Below, one piece after another: positions 26,097-35,471 of a DNA stretch of 64,000 bases. Numbering within the stretch: position 1 is the stretch's first letter; every line of letters starts with the position of its first letter. A model generated the notes under the pieces. The model searched no databases, was not told the origin of the DNA, and was given only the letters and a program-made list of their open reading frames with translations. Source of the stretch: Pseudomonas hamedanensis (lineage in GTDB: Bacteria; Pseudomonadota; Gammaproteobacteria; Pseudomonadales; Pseudomonadaceae); contig NZ_CP077091.1 in assembly GCF_014268595.2 (NCBI RefSeq), positions 2,812,501 through 2,876,500 of the forward strand, given 5' to 3'. The translations under genes and the position numbers were made by a program.

Positions 26097-26639
26097 TCAG
26101 CCGCGCTCGCCTTGCAGCCATTGCAACTGGACTTCGTGCTGACCGCGGTCGTCGGTGACGAAGATCGTCCCTTCGCTGATCATCACGTCCCACTTGATCA
26201 CGCGGGGCATGTCCTTGGCGAGGGTCTCCAGCACTTCCTGCGGGACCGCGGCGATGTTGACGTTTTTCAGGTTCTTGATCGCCGGGATCACCTTGGTTTC
26301 CCAGACGCGCAGGCTGCCGTAGGCCAGCAGACTGGTGCGCTCGGTGCGGCGCGAGCACCAGGTCAGGCGATCGGCGTCTGGCTGGCCGACTTCGATCCAG
26401 TGCAGGACGCGGTCGTCCAGACTCTTTTCCCACAGCGCAGGTTCATCCACGTCTGACAGACCACGGCCGAACGACAACTGCTCGTTGTACCAGAGAGCGT
26501 AGGCCAGCAGCCGCACGGTCATGCGCTCTTCGGTCTCCGAAGGGTGACGGGCGATGGTCTGCTTGACGCTCTCGTAGACGCTGCGGTCGAGGTCGGTGAG
26601 GTTCAGTTCAAATTTGTAGGTGGTGGACGGCTGGGCCAT
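26097..26639 (-). CDS. yaeQ: YaeQ family protein
   Basis: A 180-residue protein starting MAQPSTTYKFELNLTDLDRS, with FGRGLSDVDEPALWEKSLDD and WIEVGQPDADRLTWCSRRTE characteristic of YaeQ, which has a PD-(D/E)XK nuclease-like fold. The ATG at 26639 is chosen because it begins the conserved family N-terminus; an upstream in-frame start adds an unconserved 41 residues. Biochemical function is not established. It is adjacent to recJ, the usual Pseudomonas neighbour. Confidence 0.93.
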   Translation of the reverse strand: MAQPSTTYKFELNLTDLDRSVYESVKQTIARHPSETEERMTVRLLAYALWYNEQLSFGRGLSDVDEPALWEKSLDDRVLHWIEVGQPDADRLTWCSRRTERTSLLAYGSLRVWETKVIPAIKNLKNVNIAAVPQEVLETLAKDMPRVIKWDVMISEGTIFVTDDRGQHEVQLQWLQGERG

Positions 26640-26785
26640 GAACGGGCTTCTTGATACGAGGAAAGTCGGCAAGTCTAACCGATGCGGCAGGCAATCATCG
26701 AATTGATGGCGATCAACCTGCGGCGCCTGACAGCCGGCTATGTTAAAACGCTGTATCCGCACAACGTCGTCCTACAGGATCGAGT

Positions 26786-27985
26786 ATGCCGTTCGCCAAC
26801 AAACCGCTCAGCGGTGTGAAAGTCATTGAATTGGGTACGCTGATTGCCGGGCCGTTTGCCTCGCGCATTTGCGGCGAGTTCGGCGCTGAAGTCATCAAGA
26901 TCGAGTCGCCGGACGGCGGTGATCCGCTGCGCAAGTGGCGCAAATTGTACGAAGGGACTTCGTTGTGGTGGTTTGTGCAGGCGCGCAACAAGAAGTCGCT
27001 GACGCTCAACCTCAAGCACCCCGACGGTTTGGCGATCCTGAAAAAACTGCTCGGCGAAGCCGATATCCTTATCGAGAATTTCCGCCCCGGCGTGCTGGAA
27101 AAACTCGGCCTGGGCTGGGACACCCTGCACACCCTCAATCCAAAACTGGTGATGGTGCGCCTGTCCGGGTTCGGCCAGACCGGCCCGATGAAAGATCAGC
27201 CAGGTTTCGGCGCGGTCGGTGAGTCCATGGGCGGCCTGCGTTATATCACCGGCTTCGAGGACCGACCGCCGGTGCGCACCGGGATCTCCATCGGCGATTC
27301 GATCGCCGCCCTGTGGGGCGTGATTGGCGCATTGATGGCCCTGCGGCACCGCGAGGTCAACGGCGGGCTTGGCCAAGTGGTCGACGTGGCCTTGTATGAA
27401 GCCATTTTCGCCATGATGGAAAGCATGGTGCCGGAGTTCGATGTGTTCGGTTTCATCCGCGAGCGCACCGGCAACATCATGCCCGGCATCACGCCCTCCT
27501 CGATCCACACCAGCGCCGACGGCAAACACGTGCAGATTGGCGCCAACGGCGATGCGATCTTCAAGCGCTTCATGCTGATCATCGGCCGCGAAGACCTCGC
27601 CAATGACCCGACGCTGACCAGCAATGACGGGCGCGACAATCGCCGCAACGAGTTGTACGGCGTGATCGATCGTTGGGTCAATTCGTTGCCGCTGCAAAGC
27701 GTGCTCGAGCTGCTCAATCAGGCCGAGGTGCCGGCCAGCCGGATCTTCAGCGCCGAGGATATGTTCAGCGATCCTCAGTACCTGGCCCGGGAAATGTTCC
27801 TGCACGCCAAGCTGCCCGACGGAAAGGACTTCAAGATGCCGGGCATCGTGCCGAAACTCTCTGAAACACCAGGCAGTTCCGAATGGGTCGGACCGCAGCT
27901 GGGTGAACACAATGCGCAGGTACTGCACGACCTTGGCTACGACGAAAAACAGATCGCCCGGTTGCGCGAAGATGGCGCCATTTGA
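26786..27985 (+). CDS. Class III CoA-transferase (CaiB/BaiF family)
   Basis: A 399-residue acyl-CoA:carboxylate CoA-transferase. Family motifs are VIELGTLIAGPFASRICGEF, LLGEADILIENFRPGVLEKL, MVRLSGFGQTGPMKDQPGFG, and the catalytic-type Asp171 in ISIGDSIAALWG. The C-terminal part contains EVPASRIFSAEDMFSDPQYL. Donor and acceptor acids are not predictable. It is divergent from yaeQ; the next gene overlaps its end by 14 bp. Confidence 0.93.
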   Translation: MPFANKPLSGVKVIELGTLIAGPFASRICGEFGAEVIKIESPDGGDPLRKWRKLYEGTSLWWFVQARNKKSLTLNLKHPDGLAILKKLLGEADILIENFRPGVLEKLGLGWDTLHTLNPKLVMVRLSGFGQTGPMKDQPGFGAVGESMGGLRYITGFEDRPPVRTGISIGDSIAALWGVIGALMALRHREVNGGLGQVVDVALYEAIFAMMESMVPEFDVFGFIRERTGNIMPGITPSSIHTSADGKHVQIGANGDAIFKRFMLIIGREDLANDPTLTSNDGRDNRRNELYGVIDRWVNSLPLQSVLELLNQAEVPASRIFSAEDMFSDPQYLAREMFLHAKLPDGKDFKMPGIVPKLSETPGSSEWVGPQLGEHNAQVLHDLGYDEKQIARLREDGAI

Positions 27986-28892
27986 GCTGAGCCCCCTCCA
28001 GACATCCGGCAACAACCGAGCCCGTCACGGGTGGACATGGCGGCTGTTCGGCCTGATGTTTCTGCTCACCGTGTCGGCCGGAGCGCAGGCGAAACCGACC
28101 TTGATCTGGCTGCTGCGCGACTTGCCGCCGATGACGATACTGGAGGGTCCGAAACAGGGCCAGGGCGTGATCGATCAACTGATACCGCTGTTGATCGCCG
28201 GCATGCCGCAATATGAACATTCACTGATGCGAGTCAACCGCGCGCGTGGCCTGCAAATGCTCCATGAAAACCCCTTTGCCTGCGATCCGGCGCTGCTGTG
28301 GAGCCGCGCGCGCGCGCAATGGATTGCCTATTCGATCCCGGCCGTTCGCGCCGTAAGCAATGGACTGGTGGTTCGTCAGCAGGATCGAAACATGCTCAAG
28401 CCCTATCTGGTAGCGGGCGAGGTCAACCTGTCCGACCTGTTGGCGGGTGGCGAGCGAAAAGTCGGCGTAGTCGCCGGGCGCAGCTATGGTGAATTTCTCG
28501 ACAGCGTCCTCGACAACGCCCCGGGCAGCGCGCTGACCGTCCATTACGCTGACGATGCGCTGAGCAATCTGCTGTCCATGCAGCGTATGGGTCGACTGCA
28601 TCTGGTGATGGGCTATTGGCCGGAAATCCGCTATCAGGCGAAACAGGCGCAGATTACCGAGGATGAGCTGGCGTTTTACTCGATCCAGGGCACCGAGAAA
28701 TATCTCTCCAGCTACGTCGGCTGTTCCGATACAAAGCTGGGACGGCAGGCCATCAAGGAGATCAACCGGTTGCTCCGCGCCCTGCCCCGCGAGCCGCTGG
28801 ACCAGCGCTACGCCGCGTGGCTGGACCCTGAGCGCCAAATCGATTATCTGGAACACGCCCGGGCATTTTTCAAGGATCAGGCTGCCCGATGA
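27972..28892 (+). CDS. Periplasmic solute-binding-like protein (TIGR02285-type)
   Basis: A 306-residue secreted protein starting MAPFELSPLQTSGNNRARHG. A signal anchor (WRLFGLMFLLTVSAGAQA) is followed by a type 2 periplasmic binding fold: IWLLRDLPPMTILEGPKQGQ, VGVVAGRSYGEFLDSVLD, MQRMGRLHLVMGYWPEIRYQ. Such proteins resemble amino-acid-binding proteins but usually lack a transporter partner, as here. The ATG at 27972 overlaps the CoA-transferase end and avoids a longer non-conserved leader. Ligand unknown. Confidence 0.8.
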   Translation: MAPFELSPLQTSGNNRARHGWTWRLFGLMFLLTVSAGAQAKPTLIWLLRDLPPMTILEGPKQGQGVIDQLIPLLIAGMPQYEHSLMRVNRARGLQMLHENPFACDPALLWSRARAQWIAYSIPAVRAVSNGLVVRQQDRNMLKPYLVAGEVNLSDLLAGGERKVGVVAGRSYGEFLDSVLDNAPGSALTVHYADDALSNLLSMQRMGRLHLVMGYWPEIRYQAKQAQITEDELAFYSIQGTEKYLSSYVGCSDTKLGRQAIKEINRLLRALPREPLDQRYAAWLDPERQIDYLEHARAFFKDQAAR

Positions 28893-28912
28893 ACAAACGC
28901 CGGGCAAAAAGA

Positions 28913-28944
28913 AACCCCGAGTAGTGGGGAGACAACCCGGGGTT
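28913..28944 (+). terminator. Candidate terminator hairpin
   Basis: AACCCCG pairs with CGGGGTT across an 18-base loop, 20 bp after the preceding stop; no strong T run follows. Confidence 0.5.
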
Positions 28945-29069
28945 AAACGTGGTCTGTAAAAAGACCCGTAGCAGCAAGCGACAAGCACCGGAGCACAATG
29001 CTTGATCCTGCTGTTATGGGGTCTGACTGACAGGGATGCAGGAAGGTTCCCACAAAATAAATTTCATCT

Positions 29070-29351
29070 TCAGAGCAGCGCACGCTTGTCCAGCGCTGCA
29101 TTGCGTAACGCTGCAATGACGCAGGGTTCCAGCCGTCCTTCGGCAATCATCACGTCACGGTGCAAGCCATCGACGACATCCGTCAGCAAGCGTTTGTCGC
29201 TTAACTGGGCCTGATTGAATTCGCGCTCAACGACAATCGCGCCGTTGCTGTTCTTCAGGGTGACCAGGCATTCGCCATGGCTGCCGCGAGGGGTCAACGT
29301 CACGTGATACGGGCTCAGAGCCTCACCGAGCAATAGACTGATACTTTCCAT
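29070..29351 (-). CDS. DUF3509 family protein
   Basis: A 93-residue protein starting MESISLLLGEALSPYHVTLT. DUF3509 features are CLVTLKNSNGAIVVEREFNQ and the ending LTDVVDGLHRDVMIAEGRLE. The ATG at 29351 has a GTGGAG ribosome site about 6 bases upstream; a GTG 12 bases earlier is possible. The family is essentially restricted to Pseudomonas and has no known function. Confidence 0.85.
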   Translation of the reverse strand: MESISLLLGEALSPYHVTLTPRGSHGECLVTLKNSNGAIVVEREFNQAQLSDKRLLTDVVDGLHRDVMIAEGRLEPCVIAALRNAALDKRALL

Positions 29352-29516
29352 CTCGATCTCCACTCAATAGTCCGAAAACATTGTGCCTGGGGCGTGCTCA
29401 CAATAAGTGACCATCGGCCCGAGAAGAAAGTTCTGCCTGCAGGCGCCTCGATCCGGGCGTGGCGCCGGCCTGACAGAGCATGCCTTGCGAAGATTACAGA
29501 ACAAAAACGACCCGCT

Positions 29517-29924
29517 TCAAGCCCCGACAGGCTGCAACGGGGTCAACAGGTAGTTGTCCAGCAGGCCTCGCATCAATACCGCCGAGACCGGCGTTTGCAG
29601 GCGCCCAAGCAGGCGCAGGCGATGCTCGTACAACAAGGGTTCGAGATCGCTCAGCAGGCTCGCGGCGACCGAGCCCAGCAGGATCAGGGCACGCGCCTCC
29701 TGCTCGACCGCCAGATGCCGGATCAGGGCCAGGCCCTCGCCGCCCTTGAGCTGCGGATCACAAATGGCGATGTCCACCGCACCGCGATGCCCCAGCGAAC
29801 ACATGGCCGAGGCCAGCGACGGCGCCGTCAGTACGTCATAAATGCCAACGGCATTGAGCATTTGGTGCAATGCCATCAGCTGGAACGGGTTAGGTTCGAA
29901 TATCAGGACTTTAAGCGAGCGCAT
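29517..29924 (-). CDS. Stand-alone receiver-domain response regulator
   Basis: A 135-residue protein starting MRSLKVLIFEPNPFQLMALH. CheY-like fold: acidic pocket in IFEPNP, phosphoacceptor Asp in AICDPQLKGGEG, and the hydroxyl residue in LILLGSVA. There is no output domain. It lies 118 bp downstream of, and on the same strand as, a BvgS-like sensor that lacks its kinase, so it may be the leftover receiver of a formerly larger hybrid kinase or a separate partner. The ATG at 29924 starts the conserved fold. Confidence 0.8.
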   Translation of the reverse strand: MRSLKVLIFEPNPFQLMALHQMLNAVGIYDVLTAPSLASAMCSLGHRGAVDIAICDPQLKGGEGLALIRHLAVEQEARALILLGSVAASLLSDLEPLLYEHRLRLLGRLQTPVSAVLMRGLLDNYLLTPLQPVGA

Positions 29925-30041
29925 GGGCGACCTCTGGAACGACAATCGCGGACTCTCACCGCATTTGTCGTTCACTCTAGGGCAGGCGTCTTAAGCCTCC
30001 CATCAGAAAAGTAGCCGCGTCTTATAGGACATTTCCCATCT

Positions 30042-31415
30042 TCAATGCAGACAACGACACCCACTCTCTACCCGACGCTGGGTGATGTCCGTCCAGCCTC
30101 CCAGCAATCCGCGTAATTTGCCGTCGGCACTGTAAAACGGCACCGTCCACTGATAGACCTCGCGCGGCCCGCTCTTGAACTGCAACTGACGATTACTGAA
30201 GCGCGCTTTACGCGTGCGCAGTTGCACCATGAACTCATCGTGCAGCGTCCTTGCGGTGGTTTCCGGCAGCGCGTCGACCTCGAACAACAGCCGTCCTTGC
30301 ACTTGATCCAGGCGAACCGAGAGCGCCTCTTCGTAACTGCGATTACACAGAATCAAGCGTCCCTGCAGGTCACGCACGAACAGCGGATCGGGCATTGAAT
30401 CGATCAACGCCTGCTGAAACGCCAGTTGATCGCTCAGATCCTTTTCCGCTTCGCGGCGCAGCTTGATCACCGCCGTCAACCGCCGGTTCCACACCAATGA
30501 CAGCAGACCGAACAGCCCCAGCCCGCCCATTCCCCAAAAGCCCCACTGTGTCAGCCGTTGACTGACCGACGGCACGGGCACCGGGGTGATGCCCTCCAGC
30601 CACTTCAGGCGAATGGATCGCAGTTCAGCGGCGGGAAACGCCTCCAGCGCCTTGTTGAGAATGCTCAGCAGCACCGGCAAGCCCTTGCGTACGGCCAAGT
30701 GGTCGGCCTCCCATTTGCCTTCGACCAGTCCGCCGACCTTGAGCAAGCCCAGCGGATAAAGCTGCGCGCCGATCTCGTTTTCGATGGTCGCGTAGGCTTC
30801 GCCACTCTCGACGAGCGCCCGGGCCTCGGCGTAGGTTTTGACCGAGCGTATGTTTATCGCCGGATAGTCACGCCGGATCACGTCTTCCAGAGCATGCCGC
30901 GCCGGTAGCACCACTGTGCGCTGGCTCAGTTGTTCAAACGACTCCACCGCCGGCGCGCCGGAGCGCCCGACAAATACCCAGCCCGCCCCGCCGAAGGCAT
31001 GGCTGAAATCCAGGAACAGCTTGCGCTCATCGCTCATCGCCAACGTTGTGCTGATATCTGCCGACCCGCTTTCGAGGCGTTCGAGCATGTGATCGGTGGA
31101 GAACGACTCCTGATGCTCGAATTGCAGTCCGGTCATCGCGCTGACGCGTTTGAGTACGTCGTTGTTGAGGCCACTCCAATGTCCGTGCTCATCCTGAAAC
31201 AGATACAAAGGGTACTGCACCGAGGCCACCGCCACTGTAGGGTTTTCACGAATCCATTGACGCTCATGCTCTTCCAGCTCGATAGGCTCAATATCGCTGG
31301 CCACAGCTTCCCCATGCAACGCCAACTGCGCCGCCATCCCTGCCTGCCCCCAGCCGAGCACTGCCAATAACAACAACCAGCCCAGTGCCGGTTTAACACC
31401 TCTATAAAACCGCAT
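30042..31415 (-). CDS. BvgS-like sensor lacking the histidine kinase domains
   Basis: A 457-residue protein. A signal peptide (MRFYRGVKPALGWLLLLAVL, cleavage after GMA) is followed by one periplasmic Venus-flytrap domain (VAVASVQYPLYLFQDEHGHW to about 270), a membrane helix (WGFWGMGGLGLFGLLSLVW), and a PAS domain (FQQALIDSMPDPLFVRDLQG to GGWTDITQRR). In BvgS-type kinases the PAS is followed by HisKA and ATPase domains; here the frame ends within 10 codons (VESGCRCLH). The start has AAGGAAG 6 bases upstream. It is either a natural short receptor or a truncated kinase gene. Confidence 0.8.
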   Translation of the reverse strand: MRFYRGVKPALGWLLLLAVLGWGQAGMAAQLALHGEAVASDIEPIELEEHERQWIRENPTVAVASVQYPLYLFQDEHGHWSGLNNDVLKRVSAMTGLQFEHQESFSTDHMLERLESGSADISTTLAMSDERKLFLDFSHAFGGAGWVFVGRSGAPAVESFEQLSQRTVVLPARHALEDVIRRDYPAINIRSVKTYAEARALVESGEAYATIENEIGAQLYPLGLLKVGGLVEGKWEADHLAVRKGLPVLLSILNKALEAFPAAELRSIRLKWLEGITPVPVPSVSQRLTQWGFWGMGGLGLFGLLSLVWNRRLTAVIKLRREAEKDLSDQLAFQQALIDSMPDPLFVRDLQGRLILCNRSYEEALSVRLDQVQGRLLFEVDALPETTARTLHDEFMVQLRTRKARFSNRQLQFKSGPREVYQWTVPFYSADGKLRGLLGGWTDITQRRVESGCRCLH

Positions 31416-31484
31416 TGCCACTTCCTTCGTGATCGGCTCACCCGTCCTTCGAGGGTGAAAACCCGAGCAGTGTGGCAGCAGAAA

Positions 31485-31513
31485 CAAAAAAGCCCGTCAG
31501 GAGACGGGCTTCA
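31485..31513. terminator. thrC terminator
   Basis: AGCCCGTC-AGGA-GACGGGCT stem preceded by an A run on the plus strand, i.e. a T run after the stem on the minus strand, 23 bp past the thrC stop. Confidence 0.88.
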
Positions 31514-31535
31514 AAATGTGACAGCTTTTGCAGGC

Positions 31536-32945
31536 TTAGAGCGGTTTGCCGCGGTTGCCATGCTGGCTGACAAAGGCCTGCACGGCTTTCAGCTCGTTTG
31601 GCAGAACAGTGCAGCGCTCGTTTCGCTCAAACAAATCAGAAAGATGTGCAGGTAGTTCGAGCGCTTTTCCTACACCGGCTTTCTCCACGGCGTCCGGGAA
31701 CTTGACCGGGTGGGCGGTGCCGAGAATGACCATCGGGATGTCCAGGCTGCGACGACATTCGCGCGCGGCCTTCACACCGATGGCAGTGTGCGGGTCAAGG
31801 ACTTCACCCGTCTGCTCGTAGACTTCAGCGATGGTTTCGCAGGTCTGCGCATCGTCTACGGCCAGTGAGTCGAACAGCTTGCGCGCTTCGGTCCAGCGCT
31901 CTTGCTCGACGCTGAAGCTGCCGTCCTTTTTGAACGAGTTCATCAGGCCGGCAATCGCCGCACCATTGCGACCGTGCAGGTCGAACAGCAGGCGTTCGAA
32001 GTTCGACGACACCATGATGTCCATCGATGGCGACAGCGTGGCGTGCAGGGTTTCCTTGACGTACTGATTGCCGCTCATGAAGCGGTGCAGGATGTCGTTG
32101 CGGTTGGTGGCGACGATCAACTGGTTGATCGGCAGGCCCATGTTGCGCGCCAGGTAACCGGCGAAGATGTCGCCGAAGTTGCCGGTCGGCACCGAGAACG
32201 ACACCGAACGTGCCGGCCCGCCCAACTGCAGGGCAGCGTGGAAGTAGTAGACGATCTGGGCCATGATCCGCGCCCAGTTGATCGAATTCACCGCCACCAG
32301 ACGCGTGCCCTTGAGGAAGCTCTGGTCGGCGAAGCTGGCCTTGACCATTTCCTGGCAGTCATCGAAGTTGCCTTCGATGGCGATGTTGTGAATGTTCTCG
32401 CCGAAAATCGTCGTCATCTGCCGACGCTGCACTTCCGACACACGGTTGTGCGGGTGCAGGATGAAGATGTCGACGTTTTCGCAGTGCTTGCAACCTTCGA
32501 TGGCGGCCGAACCGGTATCACCGGAAGTGGCACCGACGATCACCACGCGCTCGCCGCGTTTTTCCAGCACGTAGTCGAGCAGGCGACCGAGCAGTTGCAG
32601 GGCGAAGTCCTTGAACGCCAGGGTCGGGCCGTGGAACAGCTCCATCACCCATTCATTGCCGTTGAGCTGACGCAGCGGGGCGACGGCGCTGTGGGCGAAC
32701 ACACCGTAGGTTTCTTCAAGAATCTTTTTGAAATCGGCGTCCGGAATGCTGCCGGTGACGAACGGGCGCATCACCCGGAAAGCCAGTTCGTGATACGGCA
32801 GGCCGGCCCAGGAAGCGATTTCTTCCTGGGTGAAACGTGGCAGGTTTTCCGGAACGTACAGACCGCCGTCGGTCGCGAGACCGGCCAGCAGGACGTCTTC
32901 GAAATTCAGGGCCGGTGCCTGGCCGCGAGTACTGATATAACGCAT
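31536..32945 (-). CDS. thrC: Threonine synthase
   Basis: PLP enzyme converting O-phosphohomoserine to threonine. It has 469 residues starting MRYISTRGQAPALNFEDVLL. The PLP lysine lies in LFHGPTLAFKDFALQLLGRL, the phosphate-binding loop in VGATSGDTGSAAIEG, and SVPTGNFGDIFAGYLA also binds cofactor. The ATG at 32945 is the conserved start. It follows hom by about 105 bp holding a palindromic repeat; the two catalyse consecutive branch steps of threonine synthesis. Confidence 0.97.
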   Translation of the reverse strand: MRYISTRGQAPALNFEDVLLAGLATDGGLYVPENLPRFTQEEIASWAGLPYHELAFRVMRPFVTGSIPDADFKKILEETYGVFAHSAVAPLRQLNGNEWVMELFHGPTLAFKDFALQLLGRLLDYVLEKRGERVVIVGATSGDTGSAAIEGCKHCENVDIFILHPHNRVSEVQRRQMTTIFGENIHNIAIEGNFDDCQEMVKASFADQSFLKGTRLVAVNSINWARIMAQIVYYFHAALQLGGPARSVSFSVPTGNFGDIFAGYLARNMGLPINQLIVATNRNDILHRFMSGNQYVKETLHATLSPSMDIMVSSNFERLLFDLHGRNGAAIAGLMNSFKKDGSFSVEQERWTEARKLFDSLAVDDAQTCETIAEVYEQTGEVLDPHTAIGVKAARECRRSLDIPMVILGTAHPVKFPDAVEKAGVGKALELPAHLSDLFERNERCTVLPNELKAVQAFVSQHGNRGKPL

Positions 32946-32965
32946 AGGGGCAAACCTTTGGTTTG

Positions 32966-33046
32966 AGCTGCAAGCGGTAAGCTGCAAGCTACAAGTGAAA
33001 AGCGGCTGTGCTTTTACTTGCAGCTTGAAGCTTGAAGCTTGCCGCT
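32966..33046. repeat. Inverted AGCTTGCAGCTT-type repeat
   Basis: AGCTGCAAGCGGTAAGCTGC on the left and its imperfect complement (CTTGCAGCTTGAAGCTTGAA) on the right form a long imperfect hairpin in the hom-thrC spacer; a familiar intergenic repeat type in this group. Confidence 0.75.
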
Positions 33047-33050
33047 GCTG

Positions 33051-34355
33051 TTAATTCAAATGTTCGACACGGATCCGTACGACCGGGCCGTCGACACCCG
33101 CCAGCGCTTCAAGGGCGGCGATCGCATCGTTGATGCGCTGCTCCACCACGCGGTGGGTCAGCAGGATCATCGGCACCAGACCATCATGCTCTTCGACTTC
33201 TTTCTGCATGATCGATTCGATATTGATGCCGCGCTCCGAGAGGATGCTCGCCACCTGTGCCAGTACGCCCGGATGGTCCTTGGCCTGAATGCGCAGGTAA
33301 TACGCGCTTTCGCAGGCTTCGATCGGCAGGATCGGATGGGCCGACAGCGAATCCGGCTGGAAGGCCAGGTGCGGCACACGGTTTTCCGGATCGGACGTCA
33401 TGGCGCGAACCACGTCGACCAGGTCGGCGATCACCGACGACGCCGTCGGCTCCATGCCGGCGCCGGCGCCGTAGAACAGCGTCGAACCGGCCGCATCACC
33501 GTTGACCATCACCGCGTTCATCACGCCGTTGACGTTGGCGATCAGGCGATCGGCCGGAATCAGCGTCGGGTGAACGCGCAGTTCAATGCCCGCGTCAGTG
33601 CTGCGCGCGACACCGAGGTGCTTGATGCGATACCCCAGCGCTTCGGCGTAATTGACGTCAGCGGTGGTCAGCCTGGTGATGCCTTCGGTGTAAGCCTTGT
33701 CGAATTGCAGCGGAATACCGAATGCGATCGATGCCAGAATCGTCAGTTTGTGCGCGGCGTCGATGCCTTCGACATCGAAGGTCGGATCGGCTTCGGCATA
33801 GCCCAGCGCCTGCGCTTCGGCGAGCACGTCTTCGAACGTACGGCCCTTCTCGCGCATTTCGGTGAGGATGAAGTTGCCGGTACCGTTGATGATCCCTGCG
33901 ACCCAATTGATGCGGTTGGCCGACAGGCCTTCACGAATCGCCTTGATCACCGGAATGCCACCGGCCACTGCTGCTTCGAATGCCACGATCACGCCTTTCT
34001 CGCGTGCCTTGGCGAAAATCTCATTACCGTGAACGGCTATCAGCGCCTTGTTCGCGGTGACCACATGCTTGCCATTCTCGATGGCCTTGAGTACCAGCTC
34101 GCGGGCAACGGTGTAGCCGCCCATCAGCTCTATGACGATGTCGATCTCAGGGTTCGTGGCCACTTCGAAGACATCGTTGGTAATCGCAATACCGGTCGTC
34201 TGGAACTGAGGCTTTGGCGTGCGCATGGCAATTTGTGCCACTTCGATTCCACGCCCGGCACGACGAGCAATTTCCTCGGCGTTGCGCTGAAGTACGTTGA
34301 AGGTCCCGCCACCGACGGTCCCTAACCCACAGATGCCTACTTTGACCGGATTCAC
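33051..34355 (-). CDS. hom: Homoserine dehydrogenase
   Basis: Reduces aspartate semialdehyde to homoserine. The 434-residue enzyme has an NAD(P)-binding motif (VGICGLGTVGGGT), ELMGGYTVARELVLKAIENG, and the catalytic region GIINGTGNFILTEM with YAEADPTFDVEGIDAAHKL. A C-terminal ACT domain (YYLRIQAKDHPGVLAQVASI) makes threonine feedback likely. It starts with GTG at 34355, supported by GGGGAG 6 bases upstream. It lies upstream of thrC and downstream of dsbC on one strand. Confidence 0.97.
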   Translation of the reverse strand: MNPVKVGICGLGTVGGGTFNVLQRNAEEIARRAGRGIEVAQIAMRTPKPQFQTTGIAITNDVFEVATNPEIDIVIELMGGYTVARELVLKAIENGKHVVTANKALIAVHGNEIFAKAREKGVIVAFEAAVAGGIPVIKAIREGLSANRINWVAGIINGTGNFILTEMREKGRTFEDVLAEAQALGYAEADPTFDVEGIDAAHKLTILASIAFGIPLQFDKAYTEGITRLTTADVNYAEALGYRIKHLGVARSTDAGIELRVHPTLIPADRLIANVNGVMNAVMVNGDAAGSTLFYGAGAGMEPTASSVIADLVDVVRAMTSDPENRVPHLAFQPDSLSAHPILPIEACESAYYLRIQAKDHPGVLAQVASILSERGINIESIMQKEVEEHDGLVPMILLTHRVVEQRINDAIAALEALAGVDGPVVRIRVEHLN

Positions 34356-34485
34356 TGTGAACTCCCCATGAAACGGCCGACTCGAGGTCGGCCGGAAAAC
34401 AACCGCGTGCTCGCGGCTCTCTATTAATGGCCCGGTGAAGTGACCACCGGACCATGATCGTCAAGGCTGACCGTGACGATGCGAA

Positions 34486-35217
34486 TTACTTCGCGCCCAG
34501 CGCCAGTTTGGCGACTTGTGGCGCAGGCTGGTAGCCCGGAATGACTTGTCCGTCGGCCAAAACGATGGCCGGTGTACCGTTCACGCCGATCGACTGACCG
34601 AGGGCGAACTGTTTGGAAACCGGGTTATCGCACTTGGCGGCCTTGATTTCCTTGCCATCGACCATTTTGTCCATGGCAGCTTTCTTGTCTTTCGAGCACC
34701 ACACGGCTTGCAACTGCTCGTCACCTGGCGAATTCAGGCCCTGACGCGGGAACGCCACGTAGCGCACTTCGATGCCGCGCTTGTTCAGCTCGGGCACTTC
34801 AGCGTGCAGTTTGTGGCAGTACGGGCAGGTGGTGTCGGTGAACACGGTGATGTGCGATTTGGTCTCGCCCACGGCCGGGTAGACCACGGTTTCGGCCACC
34901 GGGATGGCGTTGATCAGTTTGGAAATGCCCAGGCGTTCGGTCTTCTCGGTCAGGTTGACCGGTTTGCCGTCCTTGAGCTGGTACAGGTTGCCCTGAACGA
35001 TGTACTGACCATCGGCGCTGGCGTACAACACGCGGCTGCCCTTGAGCTTGACTTCGTACATGCCTGGCAGCGGGCTTGAATGGATGCTTTCTACCGGAAC
35101 CTCGAGTTCGAGTTTTTCCAGGCTTTGACGAATGGCTTTGTCGGCCGCGTCATCGGCGACGGCAAAGGTGCTCGCCAACGCAATGGCGGCGGCGGCGAAA
35201 ATCTGGGTCAGACGCAT
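34486..35217 (-). CDS. dsbC: Thiol:disulfide interchange protein DsbC
   Basis: Periplasmic disulfide isomerase of 243 residues. It has a signal peptide (MRLTQIFAAAAIALASTFAV, cleavage after the following Ala), a dimerisation domain with VESIHSSPLPGMYEVKL, and a thioredoxin fold with the CPYC active site in FTDTTCPYCHKLHAEVP. The second cysteine pair typical of DsbC is present (VWCSKDKKAAMD and AAKCDNP). Expected partner is DsbD. Spacing to hom is about 130 bp, so it may be separately transcribed. Confidence 0.96.
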   Translation of the reverse strand: MRLTQIFAAAAIALASTFAVADDAADKAIRQSLEKLELEVPVESIHSSPLPGMYEVKLKGSRVLYASADGQYIVQGNLYQLKDGKPVNLTEKTERLGISKLINAIPVAETVVYPAVGETKSHITVFTDTTCPYCHKLHAEVPELNKRGIEVRYVAFPRQGLNSPGDEQLQAVWCSKDKKAAMDKMVDGKEIKAAKCDNPVSKQFALGQSIGVNGTPAIVLADGQVIPGYQPAPQVAKLALGAK

Positions 35218-35370
35218 GAGAACTCCTGAAGGCGGACAAATGGAACGTTCAGAACGCCCGTGCGAAACACCGGGTCATGACCGTCCATCGTGCAAACCGG
35301 GAAAGCCTAACACATAAGGCCACGGCGGCCGAATGCGCCTGTCGCCACACTTTCAGGACTGCACAGCTCC

Positions 35371-35461
35371 TTGTGGGAGCGAGCCTGCTCGCGAAAGCGG
35401 TGTGTCAGCTAAATGAACGCTGACTGAAACTCCCTCTTCGCGAGCAGGCTCACTCCCACAG
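35371..35461. repeat. REP doublet
   Basis: GGAGCGAGCCTGCTCGCGAA and the facing TTCGCGAGCAGGCTCACTCC between dsbC and xerD. Confidence 0.85.
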
Positions 35462-35471
35462 GGATCTGTGT

